64,000 nt of DNA. It comes from Gammaproteobacteria bacterium (GTDB taxonomy: Bacteria; Pseudomonadota; Gammaproteobacteria; Pseudomonadales; Azotimanducaceae). This document shows positions 8,969 to 17,329 of this stretch, piece after piece. The translations under genes and the position numbers were made by a program. How positions within the stretch are numbered: the first letter of the stretch is position 1; each line of letters begins with the position of its first letter. Below the pieces are notes generated by a model. It made no database searches. It was not told the origin of the DNA and saw only the letters and a program-made list of their open reading frames with translations. The stretch spans positions 1-64,000 of the forward strand of contig JAPOWH010000004.1 of the NCBI GenBank assembly GCA_026707735.1, written 5' to 3'.

Positions 8969-10699
8969 TTGGCTGTAGCTCCAGACACGCGAGGTCAGAA
9001 CTTCTATCGCGAGGACCGCGCATTGAAAGTTCTGTTGCCTCTTTACTTGGGTAGTGAGCTAGCGCAATTTCTAGCTCCCCACTTGAACACACTTGGGCAC
9101 CGTGCAGCTAACGATCTCGACGAGCACGCAATGCTCGCAAACGCCCATCCACCGGTGCTGCACCCTCGAGACCGCTTCGGTCGTGACCACGATTGGATCG
9201 AATATCACCCTTCCTACCGAGTACTCGAACGCGCTGCATTCGACGAGTTTCAAATCCACGCGATGAGCCATCGTGGTGGAGTGTTCGGTTGGACGGATCC
9301 GTTGCCCCTTGTGGCGAAACATGCCTTTACGTATCTCTTCAATCAAGCCGAGTTTGGCTTAGGTTGTCCAATCAATGTGACAGATTCCGCAGCACATCTA
9401 ATTCGGAAGTTCGGCTCCAGAGAAATTCAAGACCGGTTTCTTCCGCGAATGCTCTGTAGCACAGGCGGCGAACATTGGCAGGGAGCACAGTTCATTACGG
9501 AACAGGAAGGTGGATCCGACGTTGGCACGATAGCGACTCGGGCTGAGCGACATCGAGACAGGTGGCGAATTCATGGAGAAAAGTGGTTCTGCTCCAACGC
9601 GGATGCTGAAGTCGTCACATTGCTCGCGCGTCCTTCTGGAGCTCCCGAGGGAACTCCGGGATTGGGTCTTTTCGTCGTGCCGCGAATGTTGGATTCAGGA
9701 GAAAGAAACAACTACCGCATCGTTAGGTTAAAGGACAAGCTTGGCACGCGCTCCATGGCTAGCGGCGAAATCACATTTGAAGGGGCCGAGGCCTTTCAGT
9801 TGGGCGAATTGGGAAATGGCTTCCGTCACATGGCTGAAATGATCAATTGGTCCCGTCTTTCCAATGGCGTCAAATCCGCTGCCTTGATGAGGCGTGCCGT
9901 GCACGACGCACGCACTGTTGCGCAATCTCGTGAGGTCTTCGGACACAAGATTGCGAATCTCCCACTGGGAAAGCGGCAATTACTGAAGCTAACCCTTCCG
10001 GCAGAGCAGGCATTGACCATGTGGATGTTTGTAGCCTCCATTCTTGACGCCGCAGAAAAACCAGACTCGCAAGGCGGGATCGATTTCAAAAAGTGCGCAC
10101 GCCTGGCAACACCCGTATTGAAGATGCGCGCAACTCGTGATGCGAGGTCAGTCACCTCGGATGCCATGGAGATGCGAGGTGGCTGCGGCTATATCGAAGA
10201 GTTCGTAAATCCGAGACTCGTGAGAGATGCGCTGCTCGGTTCGATTTGGGAAGGCACTACCAACATCATCGCTATAGACGTTGTGCGTCGCGCTATTGGC
10301 CGAAATGATTGTCTGCAAGCGTTTGTTGATGTTCTTAAAGACAAACTGCATGCTTTACGCGGTATTGACTCCAAATATGTCGTTGAGCTCGATACTTGGC
10401 TGGACCGTTGTACAGAATTTGCACTTCAAGTCGCAACTAGTGAAGAGGAGCAGCACTACCGGCAAGTTGCCTCAGCGCTGTATCACGTTTGCACAGCAAT
10501 ACTAATGGCTTGGGAAGCTAACGAGACGGATAGCGGAAGTCGCTTGCTTTGGTCGCAACTAGTAGTCGACCACAGGGTTGCAGAATACTCACCCGTCCAA
10601 AAACGTGCAACGAGCGAAGAATTAATCGACCTTCTGGTTGGGGAGGAAGAGGTAAACATCGACGACGCCAATGATCTGCTTAAGCGGCCGCTTGCATAG
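8969..10699 (+). CDS. Acyl-CoA dehydrogenase, AidB-like
   Basis: This FAD flavoprotein of 576 residues is longer than typical 380-residue acyl-CoA dehydrogenases and resembles the AidB branch. The FAD/substrate segment QFITEQEGGSDVG lies near residue 175, and the C-terminal MRGGCGYIEE plus SIWEGTTNI near 405-430 carries the conserved catalytic-region glutamate. An extra helical C-terminal extension follows, as in AidB. TTG at 8969 is the likely start: an in-frame TGA lies 30 bases upstream and no ATG occurs near the N-terminus. It stands alone. Expected role is alpha,beta-dehydrogenation of an acyl-CoA; AidB itself is linked to alkylation damage, so a protective role cannot be excluded. Confidence 0.85.
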   Translation: MAVAPDTRGQNFYREDRALKVLLPLYLGSELAQFLAPHLNTLGHRAANDLDEHAMLANAHPPVLHPRDRFGRDHDWIEYHPSYRVLERAAFDEFQIHAMSHRGGVFGWTDPLPLVAKHAFTYLFNQAEFGLGCPINVTDSAAHLIRKFGSREIQDRFLPRMLCSTGGEHWQGAQFITEQEGGSDVGTIATRAERHRDRWRIHGEKWFCSNADAEVVTLLARPSGAPEGTPGLGLFVVPRMLDSGERNNYRIVRLKDKLGTRSMASGEITFEGAEAFQLGELGNGFRHMAEMINWSRLSNGVKSAALMRRAVHDARTVAQSREVFGHKIANLPLGKRQLLKLTLPAEQALTMWMFVASILDAAEKPDSQGGIDFKKCARLATPVLKMRATRDARSVTSDAMEMRGGCGYIEEFVNPRLVRDALLGSIWEGTTNIIAIDVVRRAIGRNDCLQAFVDVLKDKLHALRGIDSKYVVELDTWLDRCTEFALQVATSEEEQHYRQVASALYHVCTAILMAWEANETDSGSRLLWSQLVVDHRVAEYSPVQKRATSEELIDLLVGEEEVNIDDANDLLKRPLA

Positions 10700-11128
10700 C
10701 CGCTTGCACAAGAAACCTACGTATGACGAAATTGGGGAGGGTTAATCCGAGGTTCTTGAGGGCAAACAGATCACAATGGCCATAAGACGTTGTGCCCAAT
10801 GCGTTGTGCATACTCGATGCAGCTATAGTTGTTTCTAGTCACTTGCTTATCGCACTCGTGTCTGTCTGGCACTTATTTGGGGGCCAGCGAATATGTGCGT
10901 GAATTTGGCCACGCGCTAAACGTTGAGGTTTCGTTGCCATCGCGTCGTTATAACAACGAATGTTTTGTTTCACGGGCGATATACAGAGCGCAGGCCGCAC
11001 TCGTATTGCGATTGGCTGGCTAACAAGGATGGTGTTGTCTAACGTGTTCGGTCTCCAATTGCTTTGAAGTAGTCTCTTGGTACAAGGAGAGACCAATTCC
11101 TGACATATGAATGTGTATAGTGTGTACA
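10700..11128. other. Intergenic region upstream of hicAB, no gene seen
   Basis: The 429 bases hold only short ORFs with unconvincing composition. A near-palindrome (TCGTTATAACAACGA) lies around 10947-10961 and could be an operator or a remnant of a mobile repeat. No RNA gene or clear terminator is visible. Confidence 0.4.
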
Positions 11129-11323
11129 ATGAAGAGTTCTGCCATTGTTGAGAAGCTAGAAGAGGATGGGTGGACCTTGCGAAACATTCGAGGAAGCCAC
11201 CATCAATACGTGCATCCTGAAAAACTAGGAAAAGTTACTGTAAAACATCCAGCTAAGGATATTCCAATTGGCACTTTGAGAAACATCTACCGACAAGCTG
11301 GGTGGAGCTGGGAGAATCGATGA
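11129..11323 (+). CDS. hicA: HicA family mRNA interferase toxin
   Basis: HicA toxins are small dsRBD-fold ribonucleases that cleave mRNA and stop growth until neutralised by HicB. The 64-residue product starts at ATG 11129, six codons inside a longer frame, because MKSSAIVEKLEEDGW matches the usual HicA N-terminus (short helix, then a Gly-Trp turn). The catalytic histidine is expected in RGSHHQYVHP near residue 24, and KVTVKHPAKDIPIGTLRNI is the typical C-terminal half. hicB begins one base after the stop codon, so the pair is co-translated. Autorepression through HicB is known for the family and is likely here. Confidence 0.88.
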   Translation: MKSSAIVEKLEEDGWTLRNIRGSHHQYVHPEKLGKVTVKHPAKDIPIGTLRNIYRQAGWSWENR

Positions 11324-11324
11324 C

Positions 11325-11771
11325 ATGTATTATCCCGTTGTTATTCACAAAGACACGGAGAGCATCTACGGCGTAGCCGTACCTGATCTGCCCGGTTGTT
11401 TTTCTGCCGGTGATACGCTTGACGAGGCCATCCAGTCTGTTCAAGAAGCAATTGCCTGCCACGTTGAAGGGCTATTGTTGGACGGAGAGCCTATACCACA
11501 AATTTGTTCACTTGAAGAACACCAATCCAATTGCGACTACGAGGGCGGTCTCTGGGTGTTAATAAACGTCGACCTTTCCAAGCTATCGAGTAGAGCCAAG
11601 AGAGTCAACATAACGGTGCCGGAACGTGTCTTGGCCATAGTTGACGAAGCCGCTAAACGGGAAGGCGAGAGTCGATCAGGTCTGTTTTGTAGGGCAGCAA
11701 TCGGATATTGGACGCAACAAGTCGCGGACACGTCGAAGGATGATTCAATGAACCCACCGCGTTTTGACTAA
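11325..11771 (+). CDS. hicB: HicB family antitoxin with C-terminal ribbon-helix-helix domain
   Basis: HicB neutralises HicA and usually represses the operon. The 148 residues split into an N-terminal degraded RNase H-like fold (YYPVVIHKD, then VAVPDLPGCFSAGDTLDEA around 15-45) and a C-terminal DNA-binding ribbon-helix-helix from about residue 95 (VNITVPERVLAIVDEAAKRE, then SRSGLFCRAA). It follows hicA with a one-base gap. The first half is a little longer than in minimal HicB proteins. The presence of a DNA-binding domain supports autoregulation from the upstream region. Confidence 0.88.
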   Translation: MYYPVVIHKDTESIYGVAVPDLPGCFSAGDTLDEAIQSVQEAIACHVEGLLLDGEPIPQICSLEEHQSNCDYEGGLWVLINVDLSKLSSRAKRVNITVPERVLAIVDEAAKREGESRSGLFCRAAIGYWTQQVADTSKDDSMNPPRFD

Positions 11772-11925
11772 GTCAGCACATTTCACGCAAACGGACCGAA
11801 CGACTATAGTCAATTACGAACCTAGTGAATTACGACAGGCTTGTGCCATTGACTTTCTGGACATGTCGGGTTTGTAATTTTGATGTCATTTGTTGTCCAC
11901 CAAAGCACGACACAATTCGGAACAC

Positions 11926-13767
11926 TTAACCACGATAACCGCTAACCAGACGCTCGTAGAAGCTGTCTGCTAACAGCGCATCGTGTGTTCCTTGGTTTAC
12001 TACACGTCCCTCATCGAGTACGACAATCAAGTCCGCGTTTCGAACGGTCTTCATGCGGTGAGCGATTGAAACAACTGTTGCAGTTTTTCCAAGTTCAACA
12101 AGCGCTTTCTCCACAGCTTCTTCGCTCGCAGCATCCAATGAACTCGTTGCCTCATCCAATAGGTAGACCGAAGGATTGATCAATATTGCCCGTGCTAGGC
12201 TAATCCGTTGCTTTTGCCCTCCCGATAAGCGAGCTCCAACTTCCCCCAAATCGGTTTGGTAACCCTGCGGAAGTTCCTCTATGAATTCGTGGGCGTATGC
12301 CAATTTGCTAGCCCGTTTTATCTCATCGATTGATGCATTTGGCATTCCATAGGCGATGTTCTCTGCCACGGTTCCGGAGGTAAGCATCTCGGCCTGAGGG
12401 ACAAAGCCAAATCGTGCGCGCCATTCCTCATGCGTGAATTTGGAAAAGGGCACTCCATTTGCAAGGATGTCCCCGGAATCCGGTTCGACAATCCGCAGCA
12501 GAATCTTGAAAATCGTCGACTTTCCAGAGCCAGACATTCCGACAATTGCTACATTGCTTCGTGCGGGAAATATCAGCCGGATGTTTTCGAGAGCTCTAGA
12601 GTTGCGAGTTGGATAGGTGTAGCAAATGTCACTTAGTTCTAAATCGCATTCGCGTGGAATTTTGTCGTCGCTCGCTTCGATTTTGGGAAGAGGAAGCTGC
12701 AAGATTTCAATGAGCTTCTGGGCACGACCCAAAGCAACGCTAAAGGTTGTGATCAGCGATGCCACACCGCTGCCGCTGCCGATGATTCGTATTGCAAAAA
12801 AGGCGAACGCTATCGCAGTGCCTACGGTCAGTTCATTCGATGCGATCAGGCTCAACCCGTAGGAAGCTGCACCAATCAGAATCGAGATGGAAATTAAGCG
12901 AAAGACACTGAAAATTAGGATCTGAAGCCGCTCTTGAGCAAGCATGTAACGTTTGACTTCGTTCGTGAAGTCTGCAAATGTGCGTGTCTCACGCCGAATT
13001 TGATTGAAGGCATAGACAATGTCTCGGGATCTAAACGTCTCGCCCGCGTGCCTACCAGACTGTGCCTCGGCCTTTTGCAGACGTTCGCCAAATTTCCTGA
13101 GGATTGGTGAAAACGCCAGAATTGGAAGTGCGATAAAGATTGCAATTCCCACAGCCATGATGGTCAATCTAGGACTTACGTAGATAGCGCCGCCAAGTGC
13201 TCCGACCAAACCCACTACTACAGAGAGTGCGGTCGGAATCGTCATTCCAATGAAATTCCCCAGTTGAGCCGTGTCAGCTATGACTCGAGTTTGCAGTTCT
13301 CCGCTAGACTCTTCATCAATAATCGAATCGCCGTGTTGCATTACCCGTTGGAACACACTAATGCGTATATTTCGAATGTAGTTGGCTCCAGCCCATGCAA
13401 TCGTGTATTGAGCAACGCCACTAACGGCAGTTACTATTGCAACGACTAGAATTATTAGCAACCCAAAGTCTGCAATGGTTTGGAGAATCTCCGAATTCGC
13501 CAACACGAGGTCCAGACGTGCGTTGATAATCAAGCCAATTGACAGAAAGCCCAGCGTTACAAGCCCTGTTGCTGCGTATGCAAATACCAAATACCACTTG
13601 TAGGGGCTAATAAAAGGCCAAAACGCCTGAATGAAGTCTCGAACTGAAGGGCCCGAACGCGGCATTCGACCACGTCCCTGCCGAAAGAAAAGTCCTCTAC
13701 CAAATTGTCTGGTGTTCTCTGTCATGCGTCTACTTGGTTGCTCGTATTGTTGTGATCTATCAAACAA
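11926..13767 (-). CDS. ABC exporter half-transporter (membrane domain fused to ATPase)
   Basis: The 613-residue protein has a basic N-terminal tail, a six-helix membrane domain (about 45-330) and a C-terminal ATPase. Walker A is GMSGSGKST near residue 410, the signature is LSGGQKQR near 515, and Walker B is VYLLDEATSS near 537, so it should hydrolyse ATP. The type is MsbA/LmrA-like, normally a homodimer. The TTG start at 13767 gives MFDRSQQ; ATG 13725 (MTENTRQ) is equally plausible. It begins 6 bases after the stop of the acetoacetyl-CoA synthetase gene, so the two are probably co-transcribed. Lipid, peptide and drug export are all possible. Confidence 0.85.
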   Translation of the reverse strand: MFDRSQQYEQPSRRMTENTRQFGRGLFFRQGRGRMPRSGPSVRDFIQAFWPFISPYKWYLVFAYAATGLVTLGFLSIGLIINARLDLVLANSEILQTIADFGLLIILVVAIVTAVSGVAQYTIAWAGANYIRNIRISVFQRVMQHGDSIIDEESSGELQTRVIADTAQLGNFIGMTIPTALSVVVGLVGALGGAIYVSPRLTIMAVGIAIFIALPILAFSPILRKFGERLQKAEAQSGRHAGETFRSRDIVYAFNQIRRETRTFADFTNEVKRYMLAQERLQILIFSVFRLISISILIGAASYGLSLIASNELTVGTAIAFAFFAIRIIGSGSGVASLITTFSVALGRAQKLIEILQLPLPKIEASDDKIPRECDLELSDICYTYPTRNSRALENIRLIFPARSNVAIVGMSGSGKSTIFKILLRIVEPDSGDILANGVPFSKFTHEEWRARFGFVPQAEMLTSGTVAENIAYGMPNASIDEIKRASKLAYAHEFIEELPQGYQTDLGEVGARLSGGQKQRISLARAILINPSVYLLDEATSSLDAASEEAVEKALVELGKTATVVSIAHRMKTVRNADLIVVLDEGRVVNQGTHDALLADSFYERLVSGYRG

Positions 13768-13773
13768 CGCCTC

Positions 13774-15684
13774 TTACATTAGTTCCTCTCTGGAGCGAAA
13801 CTGGTCCAGAGATTCTGGATTCTCAAGTGCAGAAGTGTTTGCAATGTCTCTACCGTGCACGACATCTCGCACGGCGATTTCGGCAATCTTCCCAGAGCGG
13901 GTTCTTGGAATGTCGGTTACCTGCAGAACTACCGCAGGTACATGCTTGGGCGAGGCATTGGTTCGTATTCGTTGCTTGATTATGGATGTCAACTCTGGGT
14001 CAAGCTTAATCCCGTTTACTAGAACTACGAACAACACGATGCGGGTATCTCCGTCCCAGCTCTGGCCGATGCAGAGCGCTTCTGACACTTCTTTCATTGA
14101 TTCCACCTGGCGATAGATTTCTGCGGTGCCAATTCGAACTCCACCTGGATTTAGCAACGCATCGCTCCGCCCGTAGATGATTAGTCCTTGTGTGTCTGGA
14201 ACACGCTCAGCAAAGTCTCTGTGTGCCCAAACGTTTGGATATATCTCAAAGTAGGCAGATCGGTATTTTTCGCCATTCGGGTCGTTCCAAAAACCAATGG
14301 GCTTGCTGGGAAACGACTTCTTGCACACTAACTCGCCTTTTGTACCTCGGATTGAATTTGCCTGCTCGTCAAATACATCCACATCCATCCCAAGACCGGG
14401 TCCTTGAATCTCCCCTCTATATACGGGTAGCCAAGGAATGCCAAGTTCAAAGCATGAGATGAGGTCTGTGCCTCCTGAAATGGACGCCAATTGCACATCT
14501 CTCTTGATGTTGGAGTAAATGTAGTCAAACGACTCCGGCAAGAGTGGCGAACCCGTGGAAAGTACAGTTTGCAGTGAGTCAAAATTTCGCGAGTCGAGCG
14601 TTCGGACTTTCTCTTTCTGAAGAGTCGAGTAGAACTTTGCGCCGGCTCCGAATTCAGTCAAGTCTTCGGACTCGATGAGATTGGTCAACAAGTATGGGCT
14701 TGGGTGAAACGGCGAACCATCGTAGAGAATGATGGTCGCTTCGCTCGCGAGTGCAGATACCAGCCAATTCCACATCATCCATCCACAGGTAGTGAAGAAG
14801 AATATCCGTGAGGAATGAGTGATGTTCACGTGCAACTGGTGCTCTTTCATGTGCTGCAGAAGCGTTCCGCCTGCTCCATGAACTATGCACTTTGGCTTGC
14901 CTGTTGTCCCGGACGAGTACATGATGAAGAGAGGATGGCTGAAGGGTAACTGTGTGAAATCCCAGCTCGTTTCCGACCTTGCCCACACCGCATCAAAGTC
15001 GTCGCTACCGTCGTTCAACAAGTGCAGAAGTACAGTGTCTTCAATGCTAGGAATAAGTTTCTGTAATCTCAGCGCGTTTTCCTCTACTCTGAATTCCTTA
15101 CCGTTGTAGCGGTAGCCATCCACCGATATGAGCAGTTTCGGCGAAATTTGGCTAAATCGGTCGAATGCGCCTTGATAGCCAAAGTCTGGCGAACAAGAAG
15201 ACCAGATAGCCCCTAGGGCTGCAGTTCCAAGCATTGCAATCACGGTCTCGGGCACATTGGGCATGTAGCCAGCGACACGGTCTCCCCTTCGAACTCCGCG
15301 CGATTCAAGCTCTGCAGCAAACTGGACCGATTTGCTATACAGCTCACCAAAACTTAGTGAGCGCGTCTGGCCCGACTCCACCAACGATAGGATTGCGGTT
15401 GAGTCGTCACGCCTACGAAGCATGTTCTCTGCATAGTTGAGAGTTGAATCCGGAAAAAAGCGGCTTGAGAGGAAGTCTTCTCCATCTACGAGCACTTCGC
15501 CATCGCGGTCGCCTATGACATTAAGGAAGTCCCACGCATGACCCCAAAATTCCGCTCGGTTCTCTACGGACCAGCGATGAAGAGATTGGTAATCTGGTGG
15601 TTCAAACCCAACCGATCTGCCGAATCGGGTCAGGTTGCAATTGGCGACTCTTGATTCGGATGGCTCCCAAAGGGGCGTAGACAC
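13774..15684 (-). CDS. aacS: Acetoacetyl-CoA synthetase
   Basis: The enzyme activates acetoacetate with ATP and CoA to acetoacetyl-CoA in the cytoplasm. It has the N-terminal PLWEPS and the RFGRSVGFEPPDYQSLHRWS region typical of this family, then ANL-superfamily motifs: MYSSGTTGKPKCIVHG near residue 265, FTTCGWMMWNW near 310, ISGGTD near 410 and YGRSDALLNPGGVRIGTAE near 520. I start it at GTG 15684 (VSTPLWEP), which matches family N-termini; the frame stays open to GTG 15750. At 636 residues it fits the family's approximately 650. It is divergent from the malonyl-CoA synthetase gene. Acetoacetate made by the HMG-CoA lyase-family enzyme at 54309 could be its substrate. Confidence 0.9.
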   Translation of the reverse strand: MSTPLWEPSESRVANCNLTRFGRSVGFEPPDYQSLHRWSVENRAEFWGHAWDFLNVIGDRDGEVLVDGEDFLSSRFFPDSTLNYAENMLRRRDDSTAILSLVESGQTRSLSFGELYSKSVQFAAELESRGVRRGDRVAGYMPNVPETVIAMLGTAALGAIWSSCSPDFGYQGAFDRFSQISPKLLISVDGYRYNGKEFRVEENALRLQKLIPSIEDTVLLHLLNDGSDDFDAVWARSETSWDFTQLPFSHPLFIMYSSGTTGKPKCIVHGAGGTLLQHMKEHQLHVNITHSSRIFFFTTCGWMMWNWLVSALASEATIILYDGSPFHPSPYLLTNLIESEDLTEFGAGAKFYSTLQKEKVRTLDSRNFDSLQTVLSTGSPLLPESFDYIYSNIKRDVQLASISGGTDLISCFELGIPWLPVYRGEIQGPGLGMDVDVFDEQANSIRGTKGELVCKKSFPSKPIGFWNDPNGEKYRSAYFEIYPNVWAHRDFAERVPDTQGLIIYGRSDALLNPGGVRIGTAEIYRQVESMKEVSEALCIGQSWDGDTRIVLFVVLVNGIKLDPELTSIIKQRIRTNASPKHVPAVVLQVTDIPRTRSGKIAEIAVRDVVHGRDIANTSALENPESLDQFRSREELM

Positions 15685-15762
15685 AATTTTCGAAGGACTG
15701 TTGCTTAAGCAATATGCAAGAATACGAAACTTCAAGAATTCAAGAGTCACTTGCTCTCAAGC

Positions 15763-17271
15763 ATGAACCACAATCTCTACCAACGTATCGCTGCAACATT
15801 TGAAAATGCAGCTGAGAAAACGTGCATTCGTACAAGTCGAGGCGACTGGACGTATGAAAGGTTGCGTAAACGTGTAGAAGGAACAGCAGGCGCACTGTGT
15901 AGAGCTGGTGTCGGTGCTGGCGACCGAGTTTTGGTTCAAGCAGGCAAGTGCCCAGAATCGCTAGCGTTGTACTTGTCTTGTCTTCAGATAGGTGCGGTCT
16001 ACGTGCCGCTCAATACGGCGTACACGGAGCGAGAACTTCAGTATTTCGTCGAGGATACAGAACCTTCACTGATTGTTCTAGAAAGCAGGCTAAATTCGAG
16101 CGGCAAAATTCCCTGTTCCGTATGGACCATCGACGACAGTGGACACGGGACTCTCAACGACCACGTAGCCAATGCCACATCCATTAGGGGAGTAGCTCAG
16201 GTTGCAGAAGACGACATTGCGGCAATTCTCTACACGTCGGGAACAACTGGTAGGTCCAAAGGCGCAATGCTCACGCACGGAAACCTTGAATCGAATGCCG
16301 ACGTTCTCATTGACTATTGGGGTTGGGAGTCCACTGACGTTTTGCTGCATGTATTGCCTATTTACCACGTGCACGGATTGTTCGTGGCAATCCACTGTGT
16401 GCTGCTTACGGGAACAGAGATGATCTGGCATGAGAGGTTTGATTCAGATCGTGTGGTAGCTGATTTGTCCGACAGCACAGTTCTCATGGGCGTCCCCACA
16501 CACTACACACGTCTACTGAACCACTCTACGTTTGAACGGAAGTGTGTCCGCAACATGCGTGTGTTCATTTCGGGATCTGCTCCCTTGTCTGCGAAGACGT
16601 TTCATGAGTTTGAGAAGCGAACGGGGCTTCGGATTCTTGAACGATACGGCATGAGTGAGACTTTGATGAACACGTCGAATCCACTTAACGGCGAACGTGT
16701 CGCGGGAACCGTTGGATTTCCTTTGCCGGATGTGCAACTGCGAGTCACAAATAGCAGCGGTCAGCCTCAAACATACGGTGAAATCGGGCAGATTGAGCTC
16801 AAGGGACCTAACGTGTTCAATGGGTATTGGCGCATGCCCGACCGAACGGCTCTAGATTTCACCTCAGATGGCTATTTCAAGACGGGCGACGTCGGATTCC
16901 AGGACGCGAAGGGAAGAGTATCCATCGTTGGGAGAGACAAGGATGTCATCATCAGCGGGGGATTGAATGTATATCCCGTAGAAGTCGAAGACGCAATTGA
17001 GCAGATGGAAGTCGTGTTGGAGGCAGCGGTTATAGGTGCTCCTCACGCCGATTTCGGCGAGGGCGTGGTAGCGGTTGTGGTAGCCAATCAACCTATTTCA
17101 TTAGCGACTATTGATTCTTTCCTCGACAGTCGGCTCGCTCGATTCAAGCATCCAAAGGCACTGTGTCAAGTAGAGAGTCTGCCCAAAAACGCTATGGGAA
17201 AAATTCAAAAAAACGTTCTTAGAGAGCGACTTACCGGTATCTTCTCCAATTCGCAGAGCGCACACCAATAG
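15763..17271 (+). CDS. Malonyl-CoA synthetase-like acyl-CoA synthetase
   Basis: This ANL-superfamily enzyme makes an acyl-CoA from a free acid, ATP and CoA. The P-loop ILYTSGTTGRSKGAMLTH is near residue 155, and HVLPIYHVHGLFVA near 197 closely fits MatB malonate/methylmalonate-CoA ligases. ERYGMSETLMNTSNP near 300 and GRDKDVIISGGLNVYP near 400 complete the adenylate core; the C-terminal catalytic lysine lies in LPKNAMGKIQKN. ATG 15763 is preferred over TTG 15751. About 78 bases separate it from the divergent acetoacetyl-CoA synthetase start. Malonate and methylmalonate are the best-fitting substrates, but other short acids are possible. Confidence 0.82.
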   Translation: MNHNLYQRIAATFENAAEKTCIRTSRGDWTYERLRKRVEGTAGALCRAGVGAGDRVLVQAGKCPESLALYLSCLQIGAVYVPLNTAYTERELQYFVEDTEPSLIVLESRLNSSGKIPCSVWTIDDSGHGTLNDHVANATSIRGVAQVAEDDIAAILYTSGTTGRSKGAMLTHGNLESNADVLIDYWGWESTDVLLHVLPIYHVHGLFVAIHCVLLTGTEMIWHERFDSDRVVADLSDSTVLMGVPTHYTRLLNHSTFERKCVRNMRVFISGSAPLSAKTFHEFEKRTGLRILERYGMSETLMNTSNPLNGERVAGTVGFPLPDVQLRVTNSSGQPQTYGEIGQIELKGPNVFNGYWRMPDRTALDFTSDGYFKTGDVGFQDAKGRVSIVGRDKDVIISGGLNVYPVEVEDAIEQMEVVLEAAVIGAPHADFGEGVVAVVVANQPISLATIDSFLDSRLARFKHPKALCQVESLPKNAMGKIQKNVLRERLTGIFSNSQSAHQ

Positions 17272-17329
17272 AGAGAAATGATTTAATCGAATCTAGTGAT
17301 TAGCTCGGCCAGACCAATCGAGCCGAAAC

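Noticed and set aside
10829-11023. 64-codon ORF before hicA
   Set aside because: Composition is not protein-like and there is no RBS; treated as noncoding.
11000-11060. Integron attC site near hicA
   Set aside because: A GTCTAAC-like core occurs, but no matching GTTRRRY partner at the right spacing and no integrase were seen.
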